From: Adiantum capillus-veneris
Taxonomy: Eukaryota; Streptophyta; Polypodiopsida; Polypodiales; Pteridaceae
DNA: 60,000 bases
Direction: 5' to 3'
Assembly: GCA_014529385.2 (NCBI GenBank)
Contig: CM043944.1
Span: 73,091,884-73,151,883, forward strand
The notes beneath the pieces are model-generated. The model was not told the origin of the DNA. It searched no databases and was given only the letters and a program-made list of their open reading frames with translations. How positions within the stretch are numbered: the first letter of the stretch is position 1; each line of letters begins with the position of its first letter. The translations under genes were made by a program, and so were the position numbers. Of this stretch, positions 22,648 to 33,447 are shown piece by piece.

Positions 22648-23897
22648 GACACGGCATGTCGGGTCTCAACCACCCTCAAGGGCCCCTTTGCTCTATTGCC
22701 AAAGCAAGTACTTGCTTTATTACTTGCACAATGTTGATACAATGAATGCTAAATGCTGAGATGCTAATGGGTACTGGGTGCTTGATACTGCAGGTATTGA
22801 AGGTTCTTAGTGCTGCGGTGCTCTCTAATGGGGGTGCTCCTCAGTGCAATATGGTGAGACCTCTCCCCAATAGAAAGTAAAACACCACATAGCAGTGGAA
22901 CAACAACTCAAAGCACAACAACGGACTCGGAACTCGATGGAACTTGACAAACTCATAGAACCATACAAATTCTGGCTGGCAGCACACTCAGCTCCAAGCC
23001 CAGGTTCACAGGTATAATGGGGTTGCTGAGGCTTCAATGTGGAGGAAGGGTGCGGATGTGCGGTGCAGTGTGCTAGACCCAAGACTCAAGACTCCAGACG
23101 CTAGACCATAGAAAGTAGATGATGTCCACGACGACTAGAACGGTATAACCAACCACACATATATACAATTATAAATAGCCACTAACGGCTAGCAAAATAT
23201 CCCAGTCCAGCTACGTCTATCTCCAAACTGTGGTGATGGTTATCTGGCCATGGGGTCCACTAGACCACAACCCTGCTGAGGTGCTAATGGGTACTGCTGG
23301 AGATGCTTGGGGCGATGATGACGATGATGACGACAAGGCTGTGGGCTGATCTGCTATCTCCAAGGACAACGATGGCTGAAAGTTGAAAGCGCACAAGATA
23401 TAAGGCTGAAAACTGAAAACACTGATGGAGTTGCGGCGAGGACTACGACCGCGACGAGGCTAGGGCTGTATGTTGAAAATGCTGAGGTAGGTGGCTGAAA
23501 ACGCTGAGGCTGATGGCTGAAAAACGCCAGGGCTGCTTGGTACTGCTGAGAAGAGGCCGCTGCGGGTACTGCTTCTTACTCTACCTCTTCTGACTTCTCT
23601 AGCGCCCAAAGGGCTGCTTTAGCCTTTTATAGGTCTTTTAGCCATTTTCCCTACCTACTTCTAATAAATGTCATGTCAAAGTCACTATTAATAAATGACT
23701 TAAGTGACTGTTCATATGCCTATATGCTTAAATGACTTAATTGTGCAAGCGAGGGTATGCAACTATGAATTGCTTGATCATGCACGTCCTTCTAGAGGCT
23801 CACAAAGTGCCAGGCTAGGTCCTATGCTAGACTACGACTTACGCTAGACTTTAACAAAAGCTTCTCGACGTGGCGCAAGTGAAGTGCGCACGTGACA
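22499..23897 (-). mobile_element. Solo LTR, 1399 bp, C/D/E superfamily
   Basis: Bounded by TG (tgtcaggtgcagcgg) and CA (cgcacgtgaca) and by a perfect 5-bp duplication attta at 22494-22498 and 23898-23902. The layout matches the minus-oriented LTRs of elements C and D. It has ggtgcagcgg at the start, a GA-rich tract (22600-22647), repeated gctgaaaac motifs and a cacgtgaca end. No internal region is attached, so it is the product of LTR-LTR recombination of a former full element. Confidence 0.9.
22600..22647 (+). repeat. (GA)n microsatellite in the solo LTR
   Basis: Pure GA run at the position where the C and D LTRs have a short gagagatagagagagaag tract. Confidence 0.95.
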
Positions 23898-24063
23898 ATT
23901 TAACATGCTATGGCGATATTGGGTAGGGCTACTACATGTTTCATAACACGTTGGAGGCAGAATAATTCTCTCCAACGCCAGTTAATATAGCCGATTATTT
24001 TAAAATGGTGTTTCGTGCAATCTAGTTAGACTTACTATGTGGTGCTTCACATAGGTCTACAAC

Positions 24064-24358
24064 ATACTTGTACGGCTAGTGTGCCTTTGGATTGGCCACC
24101 CTTTGCATATGCATATAGGCTACATTGTCCGGCCACCCACTTCTGGGCTGGCCGCTTGCCTTTTGTCCAGGCGCCGTGCACATACTTTTTTATGCTGGGT
24201 CATGGAGCATCCTCTTGCACTGCTCGACCTCCCCCTTGGGCATCTATATATGGGGCCAGGGGGGGTACCCACTTCATAGTCATAGATCACATACGATTGT
24301 ACTGGTCTCTTGTTTTGGTAGTCATGGGGGGCTGATTGCCCCCTCTTCCGTATACCAG

Positions 24359-24412
<54 letters not shown>

Positions 24413-24420
24413 TTTGCACA
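24064..24420 (+). repeat. Element G left repeat (5' LTR, at least in part)
   Basis: Shares acttgtac, atatgcatataggctacattg, tccggccgccc-type, catcctcttgcactgctcgac and atcacatacgattgtac with 31986-32330. It contains a TATA-like tctatatatgggg (24244-24256) and a (CT)n run at 24361-24408. The true LTR may be longer than the part still alignable. Confidence 0.7.
24361..24408 (+). repeat. (CT)n microsatellite in the G 5' LTR
   Basis: About 24 CT units. The copy in the 3' LTR (32285-32308) is about half as long. Confidence 0.95.
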
Positions 24421-26232
24421 CGTTGTCAGGCATTTTTTGGATGAGTACAAAAGCAATAAATGATGCCAAAAAAATTTGCTAACCACCCTCATGTATATAT
24501 GTGCATAGTGCTTTCAGCTTTGAGAGTGTCCGTGTAAAAAAACCCTGTACAAAGGCTTGTTGGTTTTGGTCAAGCGGTTGGTTGAGTTTTGGGTTGGTCG
24601 AGCTTTCAAAAAATAGTTTTCAATGAGCATTTCTAGTCGTGCTTGATAGCTTGCAAATCGGACTCCGACATTGTGAGTTACATGCACTCGAAGTGGAGGT
24701 TGTTTCACTTAAAAAGTGGCGACGGATGCACGTGGGAAGACGGCAAGTGGGCCGACTTGATGGTTTTTTTTAGCAATGGCATGTTTAAAAATTTCTGGAG
24801 TTAGTCGAGGTAATAAGTTCCAAGCCGTGCTTTACTGCGTTATATTTGAAGGTCGGGGTCACCCGCTACGCCTCCGAGAAAATGGCTCAGTTTGGGGGAA
24901 AAACAGAAAATTCAGGTTTGGGCATGGGGAAGATGGGGAAGTTGGGGAGAGCATGCCATGTGGCAATGGACTAAACCCACATGTGGGGGGTTGAGGGGAA
25001 AGTGGAGGGTATATATACTACAGGAGGACTAGTCTATGGTGTACCAAATGGTAAAGGAATGCACTCAAGGCCTTGCAAGGGGGGCTCGTGGGCATTTTGG
25101 GGAGCTTGGGGCGCCATCTTGAGTTCCCACCAGCCTGGCCAGGCGCCTGGACAAAATTTTTGGTCCCCTGGACACTTTCCCCACCTCCCCCCTGTTCAAA
25201 ATCACCGACATGGAGCTTTCCTTTCCCAAAAAAGGCCAAAAATAGCCCAATTAAAAGGGGAAATGAGAGAGAAAGATGACGGCTGAGAAAAGGAAGAAGA
25301 CTCCACTTCAATAAAGTGGAAAATGCCCCCATTATTTTAGCTGTATTTTCCTGCACGTCCCTTTTTGCTTACAGAGACTTGTTTTTTGGAGCTTTTGAGA
25401 GACCTTCCATCTTCAAAAGCTTGTAGCTCTGTCGTCGGTTATCAGAATCAAGCATATGGATGCTCTACGGAGATCCTCATGACACAAGCTTCGTCTTCAT
25501 GGTCTCGGTTTTCTTAAATTTTAGCCTTGGTTTGAGTTAGAGCTGTTTCTCGCCCATCTTCATCGGTGTTCGACTTTGGTGTTTTTTACCGTCATACAGG
25601 TTTTCTTTCCAACGGTGTGACTCGTGCAGAGCTATTGAGGCACTTGTTTTCCTTGTCGTTTGCACGCTAACAACGTGCACTCAGCTTTCCATGGTCTCGA
25701 GACCAGGCGCTTCTTCTGCATCAGGTTCTCCCTCCCAAGAACAAGATCAGCTAGCGTTTTGCAGCAGCCAGGCAAGCGAGATGGGATATGCTGAGTTTTC
25801 GTCGCGGAGAAACCCTTCTCAACCTGTGTTTTACTCTTCCACATGGCGATCAACCTCCTGGCAGCCAGCGCCAGCCTCTTCAGGCATTTTTGTCGCCGGA
25901 AAACCCTCTCTACCACCTGCATTTTCAGCCAGCATTTGCATTATGGGCAGACCTGCGTTTTCAGGGCTGAAATGCTTGCGTTTTTGGACAGCAGGGCTGC
26001 GTTTTCAGAGAGGGGGCAGCGCTAGCCACACCCACTTGGTCTTGCGGCTTGCCTTCACATCACCGATTTGGCATCAGGTGCCTTACCGGCCCCTAATCCT
26101 CTCCATATACCACTGTTTACAGCCATACTTCCCTGCTGTTTTCTCTGTTTTCAGCCTATCAGAGGCTGACATTGATCAACCACCCTCCCTACACCCTCTT
26201 TACCTCTCCGGTCCATTCCGGGAGCGTATGAG
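24421..26232 (+). other. Element G interior, left part; no coding region recognised
   Basis: Short open frames here (for example 24981-25286 and 25691-26248) show Trp/Pro/Gly-rich or Ser-rich composition without any known domain and overlap one another in several frames. I do not call genes. The stretch 25690-26020 repeats gcgttttcag/gcagcc-type words also seen in the E and C LTRs. A TATA-like gggtatatatactac lies at 25007-25021. Confidence 0.45.
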
Positions 26233-26846
26233 TGTAACAAACTGCTGACGAGTCAAAGCCCTGAAGAAGGGGGCCAACTTGCAGATGTTGGCCAAGGGGC
26301 CTAAACCCTAAGAAGAACAAGTAAAAGAAGAAGAAGTCCTACCAACTTATGGAGACCCCGTCCGATGGGGCCCCAAGTGACATAAAGGATTAAAATAAAG
26401 CAGGACCCGCACACACACAAAAACTGATGACATGGCAAATTTCGAAAATCACGCTGGCTGATGACGTGGCATGCTGTATGTATTTCCATGTTTTGCGTTG
26501 GTTGATGACGTGGCAGGCTGTACGGATTTCCGTGATTTACGCTGACAGCTTTTGGCATTGCTTTTTGGACCAGAAGCTTTTGAGTTTGAAGGCTTTTATG
26601 TGAACTGCTTTTCACGCCAAGGGCCTTTAAATATGAGGTTAGGGCTCATTCTTTGGCATGCTTCCTGGAGAAGGTGCAGAGTCTGGAGTACCGGCTTGTA
26701 CAAGGTTTGGGGCCAATACTCTCTAGGGTGGAATTCCGTCACTCCGTGTTGCGTGTCGTCTCTCTTTCAGTTCAGTTGTTATTGAAGTGCTAAAAGTCTG
26801 TTCAGTCTGTTCTTTTATATTGGCACGTGGTGCTCGTCTTGTGACA
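26233..26846 (+). repeat. Element B 5' LTR
   Basis: Starts tgtaacaaactgctgacgag and ends cttgtgaca. It lacks a ~41-bp block (gtgttgatgcaatataaag onward) present in the 3' LTR at about 30254-30293. Confidence 0.93.
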
Positions 26847-26847
26847 G

Positions 26848-26859
26848 TGGTATCAGAGC
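26848..26859 (+). other. Primer-binding site of element B (tRNA-Met)
   Basis: TGGTATCAGAGC begins one base after the 5' LTR end, the canonical plant initiator-tRNA-Met site. Confidence 0.92.
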
Positions 26860-28335
26860 ATCAAGCGTGTGCTGTTCTGAAAGCACACTGGTCCTACAAA
26901 AGAGCAGACAGAGCTGTTGGAATTTTATTCGAGGTATCTTCGCCCTCCAATCCGGACTTATTAGCCACTCCCACCCTTACTACATCGCGCATCGGGCGCG
27001 CTCCCGTCTTCACCGCTCATGTCTTACAGGGCATAAGCCATTAAGATCACTTGCAAGAGAAGGATCCAAGATTTGTTTCGAGCTGCTGTTTTTCTCAGAG
27101 ACAGTACCACGCAGATGTCTATAGCTACCAAGACACACACTTCCAAGGACTTGGCAAGCTTTCAAGAAAATTTTTTGCCCGAAGTTACATGGTTTCTGAC
27201 ATCTTTCTTCGGAGTACAACTTCTAGCAGAGTGGGGTGTCCTAAAATGCTTGCCATGGAAACCCTAGCAAATTATAACTTGAAATTTCTCAACATCTCTC
27301 AGTAGATGTCTCTTCACGATCAGATGACCTTGGAGGTCCAGTGCGATTGCTATCTTGGGACTACCATCGCTGCCAAAGAAACACTGTTTCTCCAAGAGCT
27401 GATGGACCATGCTGTGCTCGGCTACGACCCTATGGAATGAACCTAACCCAAATTTTTGGTGCAGGTTTCAGGATGGAAAGTCAGTCGAATTTTCGAGCTC
27501 GACTGATGTCGAGATTGCTTTTTAAGTTTGAAATCTGTTTGAGAACTTGTTTGGTGATCCTGTTTGAAATTTGTTTGAAATGGATGGTATCTGTTTTGAA
27601 CCCGTTTTGGTGCCAATTTGAAACGTTTGACTCTGGTTTTAATACTGGTTTTGTTGCTAATTGGACTATTTTCTTATTTTTAATGATTAATTTCTTTTTT
27701 AGGATATTTTATTATGTGCACTAAGAACTGTTAAAAGATTGTAGCTACATGAACTGCCATCAGGAACGGACAACTTTGATGTGTCATTTGATGGGTGATG
27801 GTAAACATCGCGAAGGAGTTTCCGTATGTTCGGTGGAAAGGGCCGGGTTACGAGTGCCCCTGATGCGTCACATGATGGGTGACGGGTGCATCAGTAAGGG
27901 GGCATCCCGTAGGCTAAGGAGGAAATCCGAACTGAGTTAGAAAATACGCGTAAGAACGTAAGCACAAGAATAAAGATGGGTTCAATGAAGCTTTTTACGA
28001 AAAGCAGGAACAATCGTGGGGAGGCAGACGCTTTCCCGCGAGGAATCTATGTTTGCATTACATTCGTGCATGTGGTTGCATCCAGGGACGCCTGGGAAGT
28101 GTTGTTAAATGCATTGGTTTTAACTTATAAGGTTTTATTGAGTTTTTGGGCAGGTTCAGACCAATTTTAAAATATGCCGGTCGCCCACTTAATAAGTGGG
28201 CAGCCACTTAGAACATAAAGCAACAAAACCAGCCAGCGAATTCTCTCTCCCTATTTCGGGTAGAACAGCGCAAAAAAAAAAAAAAAAAAAAAACCAGCCG
28301 CAATCTCTACGCGAGCAGTTATTCGTGCCGTGGCC

Positions 28336-28352
28336 AGGGAGCTATAAAAGCA
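28336..28352 (+). promoter_or_regulatory. TATA-like box inside element B
   Basis: gagctataaaagcaccac follows a GC-rich stretch, and an AATAAA (28736-28741) lies about 390 bp downstream. A transcribed unit or a nested LTR relic is possible; I could not find its ends. Confidence 0.35.
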
Positions 28353-28549
28353 CCACATGTCCTCACTCAGGGGAGGTACCAACATCAGCAAGAGAAGACT
28401 CTGCTGCAAGAGATCGCGAGACTACGAAGCACGGAAGTCGCTTTTCCCGCGCAAGAACGACAGGTATCTATTGTGGATTCGCCATACGAATTGTTGTCGC
28501 GTGTTTGTGTGGTTTGTTTTGCAGGAATCTCCCGTCTTACGGGAAGGCC

Positions 28550-28675
28550 CTTCACGGGAAGTACGGCTTCACGCCTAAGTCCCTTACGGGAAAGTATGGC
28601 TTCGCGCCTAAGTCCCTTACGGGAAGGAACGGCCTTGTGTCCAAGCCCTTTACGGGAAAGCACTACCTTCGGGTC
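28550..28675 (+). repeat. 33-bp tandem repeat, four units, element B interior
   Basis: Units start at cgggaag: cgggaagtacggcttcacg, cgggaaagtatggcttcgcg, cgggaaggaacggccttg and cgggaaagcactaccttcg. They are joined by cctaagtccctta-type spacers. Confidence 0.85.
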
Positions 28676-28944
28676 TAAGATTACAGAACTGAGGGGTTTG
28701 CTCGGGTTCTCGTGCTTGTATACGAATTCTCCCTGAATAAAAGAATACTCTTAACGGGGGGGGGGGACCAGCCCATCTTCTGGTCCCCAATACTGTGTCG
28801 ATCTTCTCCCTTCTCTCACATTTGCAAAGTATTTTAATTTTCAGATTTTCAAGTGCTCGTGTACGCTCCCGTTTTGTGACAGGTTTCATTGATCGGTGAT
28901 TTTACTCCCGGGTAGAGTAGTGAGAAATGATGTTTGAGAATGCT

Positions 28945-29390
28945 TTCATACTCATGGCCCGGACCCTTGTGGTTATTTGCGGGGGGAGTATTGAATGATT
29001 GAAAAGTGTTGTTTTAACTCATGGCCTGGACCCTTGTGGTTATTTGCGGGGGGGGGGTGGGGGGGGGGGTATTGAATGATTGAAAAGTGTTGTTTTTTTA
29101 CTCATGGCCTGGACCTTTGTGGCTATTTACGGGGGGCGTATTGTTGTTGTGACTCCCGGTCCGGACCTGGATGGTTATTCGGGAGGAGTATTAAGAAGTC
29201 TGAGTAGTGGTTACTCTCAGCACCTCCAAACGACGCAGGCTACAGTCTGGGGGACGTTTGGTTGTAAAAGGCCTCTATATCTCCCGGCCCGGACCTTTTT
29301 AGGTTATGCGGGAGGAGTGATGAGGAAGTCGTTGAATATCTCTCGGCTTGGACCTTGTTAGGTTATGCGGGAGGAGTGTTCATCGGCGAC
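28945..29390 (+). repeat. Degenerate six-unit tandem array, element B interior
   Basis: Six units share ctcatggcccggaccc or ctcccggcccggacct, then tggttat and gcggg-ggagtatt. The first three are ~75-80 bp and carry ttgaatgattgaaaagtgtt; the last three are more diverged. The array includes a G run at 29048-29069. Unit copy number is estimated by eye. Confidence 0.8.
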
Positions 29391-29584
29391 TTTATGTTTC
29401 TATGTCTTGTAACATGCATATGTAAGCATTTGTGTTGCATTGTGATGTGCCAATTACTGAATATTCCTAATTGGATGAGATTGCCTGGATATGTAATTTT
29501 AATGCATCAAGACACCCGTGGAAGATCAGTACGGTTTGGGTGTGATGGCTAATTTTACTACGCCGGAATATCAAGAGTTCCGAT

Positions 29585-29695
29585 CTGGAAGAAAGGAGAA
29601 GCTAACTCCTTGATCAAAACAGTCGAAAGGAGAAGCTAACTCCTTGATCGAAAGAGCAGAAAGGAGAAGCTAACTCCGTAATAAAAAGAGCAAAC
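29585..29695 (+). repeat. Three-unit ~36-bp tandem repeat, element B interior
   Basis: The core gaaaggagaagctaactcc occurs three times, separated by ttgatcaaaacagtc-type spacers. It lies about 90 bp before the polypurine tract and 3' LTR. Confidence 0.85.
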
Positions 29696-29768
29696 TGATT
29701 GTCCCTCGGAAATTTTTGAGCTAATTTGAGTTGTTTTGCAGATGTAATCGTGGACGATTACTCTCTTT

Positions 29769-29781
29769 CAAGAAGGGGAGG
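29769..29781 (+). other. Polypurine tract of element B
   Basis: aagaaggggaggt runs into the 3' LTR start at 29782, the expected plus-strand priming site. Confidence 0.85.
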
Positions 29782-30436
29782 TGTAACAAACTGCTGACGT
29801 GTCAAAGCCCTGAAGAAGGGGGCCAACTTGCAGATGTTGGCCGAGGGGCCTAAACCCTAAGAAGAACAAGTAACAGAAGAAGAAGTCCTACCAACTTATG
29901 GAGACCTCGTTTGATGGGGCCTCAAGTGACATAAAGGATTAATATAAAGCAGGACCCGCACACACACAAAAACTAATGACGTGGTAGATTTTCGAAAATC
30001 ACGCTGGCTGATGACGTGGCATGGTGTACGGATTTCCGCGTTTTGCGTTGGATGATGACATGGCAGGTTGTACGGATTTCCGTGATTTACGTTGGCAGCT
30101 TTTGGCATTGCTTTTTGGACCAGAAGCTTTTGAGTTTGAATGCTTTTCATGTAAACTGCTTTTCAGGCCAAGGGCCTTTATATATGAGGTTAGGGCTCAT
30201 TCTCTGGCATGCTTCCTAGAGAAGGTGCAGAGTCTGGAGTACTGGCTTGTACTGTGTTGATGCAATATAAAGAAATACCGAAAGGGGCACCAAGGTTTGG
30301 GGCCAATACTCTCTGGGGTGGAATTCCGCCACTCCGTGTTGCGTGTCGTCTCTCTTTCAGTTAAGTTGTTATTGAAGTGCTAAAAGTCTGTTCAGTCTGT
30401 TCTTTTATATTGGCACGTGGTGCCCGTCTTGTGACA
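29782..30436 (+). repeat. Element B 3' LTR
   Basis: Starts tgtaacaaactgctgacgtg and ends cttgtgaca. It contains a clear TATA-like ctttatatatgagg (30176-30189), where the 5' LTR has ctttaaatatgagg. Confidence 0.93.
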
Positions 30437-30441
30437 ACGAG

Positions 30442-31985
30442 CACGCTGAAACTCGTTGGACAGCAGCGTTTTCATCACCTCGTAGTTGTGTTTTTGGGTG
30501 GACAGCAGCCTCTTGGTTTGTGTTTTTCATGGATGATGGAGTTACCTCCTGCTAGGACACCATCCGGTGGTGGTCCATGCGGTCTCTTAGTGACTGCTGC
30601 AGTACACGGTATCTTCTACATCGGCTTGATCATCTACGAGCATACAATCCTTGGGAGATCCATTCATTTCATCCATCGTTCAGCGGCTGTGCACTCCAGA
30701 GGGGGTGGTGACTTGTGGTTTTCTATGGACACACCTATGCACTCATCAGAGGAGTTCACACGAGATATGGCCATACGCATGGCATATGGGATTCCGACTT
30801 TCCCAGAAAAGACACCGCCATCTTGGGTGGACACACTTACCACTTGACCTCGACACGTCTCACTTGCTTATACAGGAGCATCTACATGGACTCAGGGAGA
30901 GGATCTTGGATCTCTTCTTGGACAGGTTCATTGCTTGGATCTCCAGACTGGAGTAGGACTTCAGTGCTTTGGACTCTCTTGGAGAGTTTACCCGCGAGAT
31001 GTGGGAGATCAAGCATCATAACGCGACTACATCAGGAGTCACCCAAAGCTTGGCTTGGATGGTAGTGCAGTTGCTCTTCTACACTCTTGATCATTTGGAT
31101 TGCTACCTTCGGAGTTGCTTACACTCACCCTCAGTAACCTTACAACAGACTTATCCCCCGACCTGGGCAATAGGCCACTCCCAGCTCATTCACATTGAGA
31201 GCCACACCGACGGGGGTTTGGTGGCGTTGTTGGCAGACACATCTCAGAGGTTCTTCACAGCGCAGACTTCTCAGTCTAGCTTCCCTACTTTATACAGGAT
31301 GATTACATTGCAGATAGCTTGGTCTGGCCACACCTCTTCTCAGAGGCCCTTCACAACGCAGACTGTTGAGTCTGGCTTTCCCCTCATCTTGGATTACTCT
31401 ACCTATTGACAGGACACCATCCGGTGGTGGTCCGTGCGGTATCTCGGTGACTATTGCAGCTTACGGAAGCTTTTATAGTGCAGACTGTTTAGTCTGGCTT
31501 TCCTTGTTTTGGAGGACGATTACGCGGCATATTGCTACATCTGGCCTTCCTGGAGTTTTACATAGCTTAGCCACCTTGCCACTTTGGGTTGCAGGTTCAT
31601 GCATTGATAGGCTTCCGATCATTCTCATGACGGTTCCTGGGCTTCCCCATTTTCTCCAGACGGTTTGACTACAGACACCATTGATCCTATTGGGCAGGAC
31701 ACTTACAGGTCTATTGGCACTCCTTTCATGACAAGGAGTTGTTTTCACACTCAGTTCGAGACCTTCACGCAGTATCTTCACCTTGTATCGGCAGAGTACA
31801 ACAATTTGCTACACTGCTCGTGACGGTACTTTACCATGGAGATCTCTCGGCGGTTGAGACACCGCAGACTGCTGCTACACTCATGGAGTATTGTCCTTCA
31901 GTGGACATTGCAGTAGACATCTTCATCATTTGCCTCACATCTTCGGCTTCATGCGGTTTGTTCAACATCAGGTGTTGAGAGGGGG
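30442..31985 (+). other. Element G interior, right part; repetitive, non-coding
   Basis: No frame resembles a known protein. A ~70-bp block with aggacaccatccggtggtgg occurs at 30556-30625 and again at 31410-31480. A shorter motif, cagactgttgagtctggctt, recurs with variation at 31262, 31360 and 31480. It ends in a polypurine run before the 3' LTR. Confidence 0.6.
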
Positions 31986-32356
31986 TGTTACTTGTACAGC
32001 TTGTGTGCCTCTGGGCTGGCCACCCTCTACATATGCATATAGGCTACATTGTCCGGCCGCCCAACTTCTGGGCATTCCGCTTGCCTTTTGTCTTGGCGCC
32101 CTACACATACTTTTTTTATGCTGGGCCGTGGAGCATCCTCTTGCACTGCTCGACTTCTCCCTTGGGCACCTATCTATGGGGCCAGGGGGGTACCCACTTC
32201 ATAGTCAGATCACATACGATTGTACCGGTCTCTTGTTCTGGTAGTCATGGAGGGCTGATGCCCCCTCTTCCCTACATCATCGTTCTCTCTCTCTCTCTCT
32301 CTCTCTCTTCTGCACACGTGTACTCTCACAAATCTGTACATTCTTTTCCTTAGTAC
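31986..32356 (+). repeat. Element G 3' LTR, left piece
   Basis: Starts TGTTACTTGTAC after gagaggggg and matches 24064-24420. It is interrupted at 32357 by element E (left target duplication agtac at 32352-32356). Its remainder would lie right of element E, outside the window. Confidence 0.7.
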
Positions 32357-33434
32357 TGTCACGTGACACATCCAACCCTATGTGTCCGTGGACAAGCTAC
32401 AGCATGACCAAGGTTCAGTCAGTCAAGTCAGTCTAGAATAGAAAGTGATCTGCCACTGTTGTGAGTCTGTTCGCAGACCGTGCATGCCCAGACACTTAGA
32501 TTAGATGCATATCCTCCGGTTGCACACAGCATGATCATCAGCAGATTCCATCAGGATCATTTTACAAAGCAGAAAACCTATTTTTCCTATTTTTGACACT
32601 TTTCACTTATTATTTTTAAGTGACTTTTGTTGGGAACTGGGTAGGGCAATTTTGCTAAGATAATATATAAGCAAACCTAGTGCTAGGCTTATCTGGCAGA
32701 AGGGAGGCAGGGCACAGGCAAGGAATTGCAGCAGGTATCTACCTCTCTCTCCCCCAAGCAAGACCAACCCAAGAACCCTAGAACCCTGGCGTTTTCTCTC
32801 ATGAGCAAAGCCAGCGTTTTCAGCACTTAGACTCAGCGTTTTTCAGCCCCTACACTTGGCATTTTGCAGCCATGGTAACAGCGTTTCTCAACCCTGCTAC
32901 CGCAGCGAATTCAGCCCCATGACCAGTGTTTTGAACAGCCATAGATCAACGTTTTGGACACCAGCAGACCTGCGTTTTTCAGCCATAGAAAACCAGCGTT
33001 TTTGACAGCAAGAAGCATCGTTTTCAGCATTCAAAGCCACAGCAACAGATAGAAGTTCGTTGTCGTCGAAGCACTCTGTTTCAGCCATAGTCTCGTCATC
33101 GTCGGCACCACCATCGGCCTCGACATAGCACCACTTAGATTTGCATCAGCATCTTGTACCAGATTGTGCAATCAATAGTAGACTACTCTCGCCATCGAGA
33201 GTGGGGCCCTTGGAGGAGGGTTTGACAACTTCCCGGTGGCGTATTCTTTTCTTTCTCTATCTCTCAGTCTCATGAACCTTCATTCACAGTGATCACCACT
33301 TTGTTTGTGTCCATTGCACCCTCTCACTAAAGGAACGGAAGGCTCTCCCTTCCGTAAGTAAAAGGAACCTTGAGCAAAGTTCGGAGCACTCATCTTGAGC
33401 AAAGTTCAACAATTCACTTCCGTTGCACCTTACA
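32357..33434 (+). repeat. Element E 5' LTR, 1078 bp
   Basis: Starts TGTCACGTGACACATCC and ends GCACCTTACA, followed by the primer site. It contains a TATA box tatataag at 32664-32671. A block at 32790-33030 is rich in gcgttttcagc words. A direct, C/T-rich terminal part ends in gagcactcatcttgagc. Confidence 0.93.
32664..32671 (+). promoter_or_regulatory. TATA box of the element E LTR
   Basis: tatataag, conserved at 34854-34861 (C 3' LTR, minus), near 49201 (D 5' LTR, minus) and near 52739 (E 3' LTR). It separates the putative U3 from the transcribed R/U5 part that carries the gcgttttcagc repeats. Confidence 0.6.
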
Positions 33435-33435
33435 T

Positions 33436-33447
33436 TGGTATCAGAGC
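33436..33447 (+). other. Primer-binding site of element E (tRNA-Met)
   Basis: TGGTATCAGAGC, one base after the LTR end, same spacing as in elements A, B, C and D. Confidence 0.92.

Larger units (their letters stand above)
26233..30436 (+). mobile_element. Element B: 4.2-kb non-coding LTR retrotransposon (LARD-like), plus strand
   Basis: LTRs at 26233-26846 (614 bp) and 29782-30436 (655 bp) begin TGTAACAAACTG and end CTTGTGACA. A tRNA-Met primer site follows the first and a polypurine tract precedes the second. Flanking 5-mers are atgag (26228-26232) and acgag (30437-30441), a target duplication with one mutation. The 2.9-kb interior has no gag or pol but three tandem-repeat arrays. Such large non-coding elements rely on proteins from an autonomous partner. 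Confidence 0.9.
24064..32356 (+). mobile_element. Element G: large LTR-type element without recognisable coding region, plus strand
   Basis: A repeat of about 340 bp occurs in direct orientation at 24064-24420 and 31986-32330, and the second copy is preceded by a polypurine run (gagaggggg, 31977-31985). This suits a 5' and a 3' LTR. The 3' copy starts TGTTACTTG; the 5' copy has lost the TG. Element B sits inside it, and element E splits its 3' LTR at 32357, so the right end of G is beyond the window. No primer site was found after 24420. The interior (24421-26232 and 30442-31985) has no recognisable gag or pol. The grouping is inferred. Confidence 0.55.

Noticed and set aside
24776-26248. Several overlapping frames of 60-185 codons in element G interior
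   Set aside because: Low-complexity or Trp/Pro/Gly-rich translations in competing frames with no domain; treated as non-coding.
28224-28299. Short 'insertion' with an A22 run flanked by aaaccagcc-like repeats
   Set aside because: Only ~57 bp, and the flanking match is imperfect; slippage in an A run is simpler than a retroposed copy.
28473-28736. Frame with 11-residue repeats (ASRLSPLRE type) in element B
   Set aside because: The 33-bp tandem repeat automatically yields an 11-residue period; it is surrounded by non-coding arrays.
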